This document shows, one piece after another, positions 10,801 to 20,100 of a stretch of 64,000 nt of DNA; position 1 is the first letter of the stretch, and every line of letters begins with the position of its first letter. The position numbers were made by a program, and so were the translations under genes. Origin of the DNA: Sphaerolaimus hirsutus (Eukaryota; Nematoda; Chromadorea; Monhysterida; Sphaerolaimidae); the NCBI GenBank assembly GCA_964036195.1, contig OZ038457.1, positions 15,341,147 through 15,405,146 on the forward strand, given 5' to 3'. The notes under the pieces are model-generated. The model did not search any database and was not told the DNA's origin. It saw only the letters and a list, made by a program, of their open reading frames with translations.

Positions 10801-13800
10801 CGAAATAATAGACCCCCCCCCCTCGAATAAACCCCCCCCCTCGAATTATCCCCCCCTCAAATTTTGCTGGCGAAATAATAAACCCCCTGGGGGTATTTCG
10901 AGGTAATACGGTAAGCACATATACGACTAAAATAGCTGAAAAAAGGCAGTTAGACGCATGAACTAATGATTTTGGAGGTGAAAATCTATAAAACGGTATG
11001 AAAAATAGCGGAAATTGGGGTCGTGTTTCTCAAAAATCGCTCCAGATAGATAAATAGATAGCTGGCCGATGGGGGGGGGGGTTTAGAGGATAGTAGCAAA
11101 AAAATTTGCCTCCGGGATAGATATATAGTTGAGCCGCCTCCGAGATAGGTAGATAGCTGGGCGGTTTGGGGGGGGGGGTAACCCCCCCCCCCGAACCCCC
11201 CCCCTTTCCTACCTCTGCTAACTGGAGTTCCACTGGTCGCAGGTATGGGCAGTGGTATTCGCTTATCACTGGCAGATCATGCATTCACATTGATCACGCT
11301 GTACAGTAATGTGCGAGCCATCAGACAGCAACCTGTGGGCAATGATGACAATGACAGAATACAGAGAAATAAGGTCTGTAAATGTTTTTACACCTCGGTT
11401 GTTTCGGCTGTCGGCGTAACAACACTTCAAATTTGCAGCTGTTTGTGCTGCAAAGTCGAGGCACTGAAACGTATTATCAAGTGAGCGACAATGTACAGAA
11501 ATTGTGTGCTAAGACGGGAGGCTTTGTGTTTGTCATCGACGCGGCCGCGAGCATTGATGAACGTTGGTGGCAGTTTTTCGTGTGCAGTTGCAAATATATT
11601 TATGAGTCTGTCTAGGAATCACGCGTGATGTTTGGACAAAAATCCGCATAGAATCACATATTGCTAAAAGGGTCCTTCACACGGTTTCCTGTGCCGACAA
11701 AAAAATTGAGTTAGAAAGTTCCATAATTCCGGAATAAAGTTCCATATCTGCGGGAAAAGCCAGTGAAGTATACTCACATGCCAATTTGCACATAATTTGA
11801 ACCTATCGTTCAAGACTTATAAGCATTTGAAGATGAATTTCAGTTGTCGGTTCGGTTTCAAAATGAAAACCGAACCGACAACTAAAATTCATCTTCAAAT
11901 GCCTATAATTCGTGAACGACAGGCTCAAATTATCTGCAAATTGGCATGTGTGTACACTCAAGTAGTGAGCACACTTCCCCGCGTTTTCTTGCAGATATGG
12001 AACTTGAAGTTTTTTTGAAGTTTATTTTCGTTTGCTCCGATTTTCTGATATTGAGACTGCTAATGAATTGTCACTATACATGAGTCTCATCGGATCCTAT
12101 ATTAAAGCTATATGTACCATGAAAAATAAACGCGAATTTAACATGATCATAAATGTATCAAATGCACAAATCACGGGACAATGTCCACCATAGTCCGCGA
12201 GGAGTGTCGACGTATCGATCAGCCGGCGCGGTGTAGAAGCGTCGTAAGGAGAGCTTTATACTACTCTCGAAGATGTCCCATATGTGCGGGACCCGGCGCT
12301 GTTTGATGCGCGCATACACTGCCACGCGCAGTGTTTAATTCGTTTGGCTATGAATCGCGAAATTACCTCGCAATGTTTGTGGCATCGATTCTCTGCTGTT
12401 AGCCAATGCAGTTTGGCTGTTGCGCCCGGTGATGCCGTAAAATCACACAGGCAATTTGCACCCTGTTTCTCCGTTAGGGTATTCATTTCTGCCCTGTGAT
12501 GTAAGCAGGTGACCAGCACATGCTTGGCTGTCAATATCGCACCCCCTTGTGCTTTATTGCAGTCCATGCATCGGACTCCGCTCGGTACTTTTATCATATT
12601 GTACCGTGCCTGCAACCACCTTGCATGCAAATTTCGATTATTTCTTAATTGGAGGGTGTCATCAACATTCACAGCCCTCAGCGCCATGCTATCTCTATTT
12701 TTCAGCGCAGCATTTTGTCTTTCGACATACCGCAATTGAATTAATTTGTTCATCCACCATTTTTTCATTGTTACCAAGTTTGCAAACTCTGTGCCGTAAC
12801 TCTTGCCATAAATTTTGGCCCTGTCTGGGATACACGTTCCCATCAAATCTCTGCCAGTCGCATTTACGCGCCTTGGGAGGTTTTCACTCATGAAAAGGTA
12901 GGCATCTTTTGTCAGCCCTTTTTCTAATTGATGTAAATAACCGCAGTACATCATTGTGTGTTTTTTAATTCTGTCTGAGGGCCGTATCGAGCCCACATCG
13001 TGCCAAATGGCATCGCTGCACGTTGTTTTTTGAACGGACAGACTTAGTTTGACCGCTTTTAGGAATGCCCTGTCTATGGCCTCTAATTGAGGTTTCCTTA
13101 TTCCGGTTACCTCCAGCCCGTAGCTGACGGCGCTTTCATGTATTGTTTCCAAACGAAATCTACGCACCAAAATTTTGCGTCTGTTAATTGGGTGGATTTT
13201 AGCACTAAAGCAGCTAGTCTTTCAGCTTTTGCAACCGATTGTTTCCGGTGCTCTTCGAATGTATCCCGGGCACTCGAGATAGTGACACCAAGATATTTTA
13301 TGGTGTTTGTTTCGGAAATATACATGTCTTCTCTTTTATGGGTTTTTCCCAAACGCCACTTTTTGGCAGCTATTGCTTTTTGTCCCCATCTTAGCACGAA
13401 ACTTTTTGTCGCATTAATTGCGACATCCCAATTCCAACTCCATTTAGTGAATATATCTAATATTCTTTGTAAATCTGCTTCTGTATTGCTCAAGAAGCAG
13501 ATGTCATCAGCAAAAAATAGTGCTGGCACTTTATGCACCCCAAATCGGGTGCCTACGTCTGCTGCCTCTAAATGCAGGCGCAAATCAGCTAAATAAATTA
13601 TGAAGCCGGTGGGCGACCAGCAGCAGCAGCATTTTCCGGCGGCGCAATTTGTGCCACCGGCTCGGGGTGCCACGGCACCCCCCTCCTGCCTGTCGTCAAG
13701 CAGTTGACCGTCTTCTCGGTCTTCACCCCCGTCAGCTGGGGGCGGTGCATTTTCAACACCTGAAAACCTGAAAGTTTCCACCTGAAAGTTTTGTTGAGTG

Positions 13801-16786
13801 AACGGTTGGAACATGTTGTACGAATTGCCCGATCTTACATTTGCGCGGTTGCCTCGTTGCTGGTTGTCACCGCCGCCAGGTGGCTGTGTGAAAAATACAC
13901 GTTTACACACTAAAACCACATTGTGGTTGTAAAGTTGTATTCCATTCATACGAATACTAACATGATTTTCTGGGTAGTAGCCAATTCTACTCGAGCGCCC
14001 GGAACCCACATTTTGTTCCGGTGCATCACGCGCCCTGACCAGCTGGCTGAAGTGGGCCACGTAGCGCGTCTTGTGAGACGGCTCCGTGTAGTTGTCGGCC
14101 CAGATATTTGTGGCCATGTACTGGGCGAAATCTTGATCGTTGAGACGCCGCGGGCCGTTTTTCTCAACAAATGTGTTGATCAGCTCGGTGCGGATGTCCA
14201 TCATGGCCTCGCCGAGCAACCCCATAAAGGGGTGAAGCCAGAATTCCCTTCGCTCTTGGGGTAAGTCGACCTGATTTGGGATAAACACCGTTACAAGTGT
14301 AAGTCCGGTTAATAAGTCCAAAAAACGCGTAAACGCGTTTACCTCTGCTTCATATTTTTCGGCGCCAATCATCAAAGTTGACCGGAAGTCCCATGGATTT
14401 TGTGGGTTGAACGGATGGCGCCCGCACGAATGCAGAGGGCGCCAGCATTTTTCGTCGCCCACCATCGTGTAGGTGCGCATCAAAATGGGAGCCAGCGTCC
14501 TACTGCAGTCCACAGTGGCGCGAATCTGTGAAATATCACAGATTGAATTTATACCGTATATAGGTATACATACTAGGTGTCGGGTTTTATCGACGCTAAC
14601 CACTTTCAGAAGTGCGACATACGCTTCCAAAGTTTTGGCCTCTTCGATCGACAAAATATCATCCAGCGAGAACCAGTGGTTGCCTCACGGCAACGTGACC
14701 CATAGTTGCTGGGTGCTACGGTACCACGCGTGCCATTCTTCGTCGTAACCACCAGGGTTGTGGTCACGATGCGTGGCCAAGATGTTATCGAATTTGGCCA
14801 GATCGTCTGGGCCGGCGCCAGCCACAATGTTCACATTGAAGCTGCATCAAGATCACATTAGATAAGACGCATGATGTAATCCGCGAATGGGATACCTCCA
14901 ACTCTAAAAAGCTCACCTTCATGAGGGCGAGCATCATGCATGGGAACACATCTTCAAACCCCTCCAGCATGATTGGGTACATCCATGAGAGCCCCAATTG
15001 TTCGGTGTATTTGAACGTCGAAAATTTTATAGGCAGAATACGCGGGGCTTGGTCGCCCGCAGGGGCCGCGTTGATCGACAAATCATCCAATTTGTCGATT
15101 GTGTCCGATAGCCGTTTGTCGGTTTTGTGGCACCTTTGTTCCACGGCGCACACACGGCGCTCGGTGTCCAGCATGATACTCAACAGATAGTCGAGATCGG
15201 TCAGCATCACACTCATGTTCGAGCCGTACTCTTTGGCCGTTTCGCGGACCTGTCTGCGCGCTCGGCAGATAGATTCTTCTTGGGTCAGATCGACATCCGC
15301 GCGCGGTTGCTTAGCCAGCGGGTCGTCCACGTTGTTCGCCCGGCGGCGTTTTGCCGCCAGGCTCGACGAGCAGGCTCCAGATGGCACCTGCAACACTTTT
15401 GGCACTCTGCCAAAATTACGAAAATTAACCCGAATGTCGGGTTCTAATAGGTTGCTGTAGTCGCGATCAAAAGACGAAGTACTTGTACAGGCCATCGCTG
15501 CACATTTCGAGCTGTCACAAAGCTCAAAAAATGGCAGTGTCCCAAAAAAAATGAACAGCAGCCATATAGCAAGGATACCGTTCGTTGCACACAATGAAAC
15601 AGAAGCGCCAAACATCACGCTTTTTCGACGAAAAAGTAAACCCACTTCTTCGGGGGGATCTTTGTTTGTCGCATCCTGATCCACGTTGTGCAGCATGGAT
15701 TCGTCCGCCTCCATTACAGTCTGGCCCTCGTCCGAGTCATCCGAGTCCTCTTCGCGATGTTCGGCCTGCCGTTGGTCGCGATCGCTATCTTTCAAGTCGC
15801 GATCAGACATTTTCGCTTGGCCTGCTATTAGTTTTTCAAATTGAAGCGAGTTTACGATTCATTTTTCATCGGATTGGCACTTTGCCAATCTTTGCTAGTC
15901 GATAACTTGGATTTGGCAATCTTCCAAATTTTGACGTTGAGTCTCACTGTCAACGATAAGTTTATTCTACAGCTTAAATAACTCGTGCCACACTTTATAC
16001 CGAGTGCTAACACTTTAGCTGTGGTAGTCAGCACGAGAATATCTTCTATGCGTAGAAGAAACGTATTTGGCACTCTGCCAAGAAGTCGCAATTCTCGACT
16101 TGCAACCCAAGCACTTCCGGAAAGTCACAAAAACACCAAAAGGGTCGTAAAAAACAACAAACCAGGTCCAATCAAAACAAACACAGTAAAAAACGACCAC
16201 GTCGCACCTCCAAAACTCGTCCCAGACGCTTTCGCACTCAGTTTCAAGAAAATTCGACTTTCCAGAATTTGTTTTTTTTTCCTAATTTCAACTTTATTCC
16301 AGAATTATAGAACTTTCTAACTAAATTTTTTTGTCGGCACAGAAACCGTGTGAACGACCCTTTATCAAAAACCCAAATATTTTTCATTTATTAGCTATTT
16401 ATTTTGACTTTTTTGGTATGTCACACATTCACAATATCCCTGCGGCTGGTTTCTCAGTGTCGCACTACCAGCGCGAGCTGACGTCGATCCTGTGCGAGAT
16501 CTGGTCGCCGGCGGGCGCGCCCCTGCTCGTGCTTCTCGTGTCGTCGGGCGGTGAGCCGGCGCTCAAGCCCATCCACGTGGTCAAGGCGCTCAAGTTAGGC
16601 AGGATGAAAAGGAAGTGGATGGTGTGTTGCTTTGAATCCATGCATTTAATGGTGTTGTGCTTATTTACGTTGAGCTTTGCTATGTGGCAGGTTTGTGCCG
16701 GCGACGTGAACTCGCTGAGTGGCGTGCGCTACGGCTTCAGGTGGTTGTGCACAGTCGCCGGCAGTGTGACACGATACTTCGCCTAG
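7864..16786 (+). CDS. FBXO4: FBXO4-like F-box protein
   Basis: Exons: 7864-7929, 8000-8158, 8542-8618, 9175-9297, 9605-9788, 10135-10264, 11243-11373, 11439-~11562, 16458-16621, 16691-16786. Roughly 400 residues; all phases close except the donor of exon 8. The F-box spans exons 2-4 (LPEIK, then KICGYLTPGDLCNLSATCL, then NDELLWRHIL). The C-terminal part carries FBXO4 landmarks: CPRFFMFGPGLE, GMGSGIRLSLADHAF, LCAKTGGFVFVIDAAAS, GAPLLVLLVS and SGVRYGFRWL. FBXO4 is the substrate receptor of an SCF ubiquitin ligase whose C-terminal domain has a small-GTPase-like fold; known vertebrate targets are TRF1 and cyclin D1. The ATG at 8048 is an alternative start. Exons 8 and 9 are separated by the 4.7 kb element at 11667-16363. 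Confidence 0.87.
8644..9136 (-). mobile_element. CAGCTATCTATC-family hAT-like MITE
   Basis: Termini CAGGGGTTTAGT and ACTGAACCCCTG. The flanks TTTCTGCT (8636-8643) and TTTCTACT (9137-9144) match at 7 of 8 positions, as an aged 8-bp target duplication. The interior holds several GATAGATAGATAGCTG units, long G/C runs, and the family core ending in a CCTATATATT-like box. It occupies most of FBXO4 intron 3. Confidence 0.75.
9869..10085. mobile_element. Short inverted-repeat insertion with CAGCTATCTATC-family fragment
   Basis: CTTTACCCGGTGCTC at 9869 recurs inverted as GAGCACCGGGTAAAG ending at 10085. Between them is a partial CAGGGGTATCC...AGCTGGAAAA segment of the family at 8644-9136. It sits in FBXO4 intron 5. 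Confidence 0.45.
10301..11225 (-). mobile_element. CAGCTATCTATC-family element interrupted by a CCGTATTACC MITE
   Basis: The outer sequence starts near CAGGGGTCTTCTAGATTTCG and ends in the GATAGATAGCTGG...CCCCCCCC block near 11200. A complete TA-flanked CCGTATTACC MITE (10487-10911) is nested inside, so the CAGCTATCTATC copy is the older insertion. The whole lies in FBXO4 intron 6. Confidence 0.6.
11735..12010. repeat. 280 bp near-perfect palindrome
   Basis: The arms 11735-~11862 and ~11863-12010 pair closely around the centre TTTCAAAATGAAAA. The left arm includes CAGTTGTCGGTTCGG, the right CCGAACCGACAACT. GATATGGAACTT in the right arm mirrors AAGTTCCATATC in the left. It lies just inside the left terminus of the 4.7 kb element, like a fold-back end. 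Confidence 0.75.
12200..13615 (-). mobile_element. 5'-truncated LINE, reverse transcriptase C-terminal half
   Basis: The minus strand encodes the end of a non-LTR reverse transcriptase: IIYLADL, then VPALFFADDICFLSN with the catalytic A-D-D, then the thumb region. After a frameshift near 13110-13170 comes the downstream domain, ending in a Cys/His cluster CMDCNKAQ...H-x4-C. The N-terminal RT and endonuclease are absent, as is typical of 5'-truncated insertion. The upstream junction near 13615 reads in frame with the host element's coding unit, apparently by chance. Inactive as seen. Confidence 0.8.
13620..15810 (-). pseudogene. Unrecognised coding unit of the 4.7 kb element
   Basis: An ATG at 15810 opens a frame with an acidic Asp/Glu-rich start, a basic AAKRRR segment (possible nuclear signal) and a helical region. 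A canonical GT-AG intron (donor near 14915, acceptor near 14845) joins a second part that runs to about 13620, where the LINE interrupts it. A TGA near 14694 breaks the second part just before the long reading frame that starts at 14654, and one further intron near 14600-14520 is possible. The C-terminal part is Pro/Gly/Gln-rich. I do not recognise the family. It has no visible transposase, helicase or polymerase motif and may be structural or nucleic-acid binding. As it stands it looks inactive. Confidence 0.45.
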
Positions 16787-17155
16787 GTGAATCTGTGAAT
16801 ATGTATATGTAAATATATATTTATATAGACTTCTTTGCCTCTAAAAATAGTTTTTAAAATCCGCTGTCACTTATAGATTTTTGTATTCTCATCATAAAGT
16901 GTTAAGTGCATAAGATTTGAATGATTGCCTCTCTTCTGTCGTCAAATGCAAAATAATAAAAATAGACTTACTGAAAAAGTGTTGTACTATTCACATAGCT
17001 AATGAACCGACACGCTTGGCATTTTCAGCTGTTTTATTTTCGTGGTTGACTATGGGTGAAGTAATAGACATCGTGGTGTAAAGTCGCCACTACCTTGGCC
17101 TGTCAGTTTTCTGGCCTGTCATTCGACTGCATTCACGGCGTGTCAGCAGTGCACG

Positions 17156-20100
17156 ATGGCGCGACCTCTTTCACGTATGGTGTGGCGGCGGCCTCCTGCA
17201 TTCCCGTCTGTATCTGCGTCGCGGCTGGTGAGTGGCTGCTCCTGTGTGGAGCTTATGTCGCTGCCCTACTTTTGTGTACATACTTGGGCGTTCATTGATG
17301 CAGAGACCGTCAATATACTCTCAACTGTAAGCGGAGATGAACTCTGTTTAGTTGACCCAATATGAACAGTCTCAGTATTAGTGTAGATTTGTCAAACGAA
17401 TTAATGTCATCATGAAAGAAGCTGGATTGTCATAGTGCAGAACCAGGATTGATTTTTCTGGTCAATAAAATTTTTTAGTTTTAAGCACCAAAGATCCTGG
17501 TTGTTGGGATACTTTTGTGATAGAAGGTAATTGGCAAGTTTAAAAAACAAATATACGTGCAGGGGTTCAGTAGGGGGGGTACCCCCCCCCCCAAGTCCGC
17601 CAGCTATCTATCCCGGAGGCCCGCTCAGCTATCTATCTATCCCGGAGGCAAAATTTTGGGCTACTATCCCCTAACCCCCCCCCCCAATCGGCCAGCTATC
17701 TATCTATCTGGAGCGATTTTAAAGAAATTTTGCCCCATTTTTCGCTCAAAATTTTCATACATTTTTATAGTTTTTCACATTAAAAATTCTAAGTCATGTT
17801 TCGTATTGCCTATATTCGGCTATTTTTTGTACCATATGTACTAATATACCTTTTTTCAGCTGTTTTGCTCCTACTTTTAGCGATTTTTCCCCTTTTCTTC
17901 ATTCTATACCTCGGAAAAGCCTATATATTGAACCCCCGCGACCCCCCCCCCCTAAAACCCCGCCCCAACCCCCCCCCCCCAAAAAAAAAAAAAAAATTTC
18001 AGCTATCTATCGCTCCGGATTTACTTTGATTGTGGAAATTTTTGCATAAGATTGATCAAGTGGTCTCAGCTCAAACATGCAATTTTTGCCAACTAAATTG
18101 TAAATGGTCAATGAGGTGTGATTCACACAGCAAATCTAAGAAATAAATTATTTTAAAAATATTATTGGGAGCTTCTTTTATGCTTTTCCAAATCTCTACA
18201 GCAATCATATTACCACGGAAGGTACGACCTATACACTGGCTATCATATTATATATTATATCTTCTAGTCTTATCTTTATCCCCCTTAGAGGTGATTTACA
18301 AGAAAAATGAAATTCAATGTGACTCGAGCGGTTTAAAGAAAGTCGATTTTATAGTAAAAAAACCCGGCCACTTAAAAAAAATGGGTTTTTAACGAGCCCT
18401 AGGCAGGACCGGCTTTCACTTCTCTCGTTTCAGGTTCCTCGTGAATGCTGCGCCCGACCACTGGCAACTGCCGCCAATGCTGCCCAGCGAGACGAAATTG
18501 ATGAGTGAGTGTCACCTTTTTCTTGTTAGGCGTCGAGATTTTCTGATCGTTGATAGTCTCATTTGGACCTCATCGCGAACCTTACCTAATGGCGACGCAC
18601 ACACTTTTTGACACATTTGACACATTGTCAACTGGTCGTGGTCAACTCTCATTTCAGCTCCACGTCTCGCGAGCGATCTTTCAACGCACCTGCCATAATA
18701 TTCATTTTTCAACATTGCCGTATGTGCATTTGGAGATCGCCCCGCGACACGTGGAGCCGGAATATGAGTTGACACAGACCTGTTGACACACGTGTGTCAA
18801 CTAGTATGCAGGCCGACATTGATGCATACAATATCCACAGCACTAAAGCCCCCCCCAGGGGTCTCGAATGGGGGGGGGGTTACCCCCCCCCAAACCGCCC
18901 AGCTATCTATCTATCCCGGAGGCCGCTCAGCTATCTATCTATCCCGGAGGCAAAATTTTGGGCTACTACCCCCTAAACCCCCCCCCCCCAAATCGCTCAG
19001 CTATCTACCTATCTGGAATGATTTTTCAGAAACTATACCCCAATTTTCGCTCAAAATCGCTATTTTTCATACCTATATATAGATTTTCACCTCCAAAATC
19101 ACTGGTTCATGCGTCTAACTGCCTATTTTCAGCTATTTTAAGTACTATATGCTCTTGTATACCCATTTTGAGCTATTTTACACCTACTTTTAGAGATTTT
19201 TCTCCCTTTTATTCCTTCTATGTCCCGAAAAAGCCTATATATCGAACCACCACAACCCCCCCCCCAAACCCCCCCCCCAACCCCCCCCAGAAAATTTTTC
19301 AGCTATCTATCCCTCCGGAGGAGCGATTTGCTATCTATCCAACCACTCGGAGGATCAAAATTCAAGATACCCCTGGCCCCCCCCCCCCATGCCCACTAGT
19401 GATGGAATGGCGCCATGGCGCTGGCGCCATTTAAGGGCGCCAAAGGGCGCCGCGCCATGGCGCCATTGGCGCTTGGCGCCCTTTTTCTGTGGCGCCCATG
19501 GCGCCTGGCGCCCACTTTCTGAAAAGCGCCATGGCGCCCTTGGCGCTTGGCGCCCTTTTTCCGTGGCGCCCTTGGCGCCTGGCGCCCTGCTTTAAAAGGG
19601 CGCCAAAATGGCGCCAGCAGGGTTTCAAGGTGAGCGCTGCGAAAATGATAAAAAATAAAAAAGCGCGTCGGTGGATAATCGAAATTCGCTGGAAAAATGC
19701 ACGTGGAGCCAGGCCAGTGGATTGAAATCTTTTGTCGAATGGTTTTCCAGACACTTCTGCTGGATCAGAAGCTGAGAATGATGGCCGTGGAACCTGCCAA
19801 ATCAACGGATTCAAATCATTTTAATTCCGTTTTCGTCCACTTTGAAAAAACACCCGTTGGATCACTCTATTTGAGATGAATGCATTGTTTTGTGAAATGA
19901 CAATTTTCATTGCGTTTGAATTGAAATTATGTGTGAGTATGATATTCTGCAAAAGTTTTGTTGCTAGTTTCGTTTTTGTTGATTACATCCTAGAGAACAT
20001 TAATAAAGAAGTGTATGTGTGCAATACAGTGTTGGAGAACCATTTTTAGCACACGAGGGTATCATACACACTTATTATCCTGGCGCCCTTGGCGCCTGGC

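Larger units (their letters stand above)
11667..16363 (-). mobile_element. 4.7 kb unclassified element with 75 bp inverted termini
   Basis: The left end (11667-~11742) and right end (16288-16363) are inverted copies over about 75 bp, starting AAAGGGTC[C/G]TTCACACGG. Inside the left end a second palindrome, 11735-12010, could fold into a long hairpin. The minus strand carries a coding unit of at least two exons (15810-~13620). A truncated LINE (~13615-12200) has inserted into it. No clear target duplication was found. It sits entirely within FBXO4 intron 8. I do not recognise the superfamily: the long termini, terminal hairpin and spliced gene suggest a DNA transposon or an endogenised small DNA virus, and neither is demonstrated. 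Confidence 0.6.

Noticed and set aside
13107-14654. A single 515-codon gene fusing an unknown protein with a reverse transcriptase
   Set aside because: The RT part begins abruptly inside the RT fold, as in a truncated LINE, and the join looks like a chance in-frame insertion.
15127-15460. Arg/Ala-rich plus-strand frames in the 4.7 kb element
   Set aside because: They are antisense to the longer minus-strand coding unit and lack any family resemblance.
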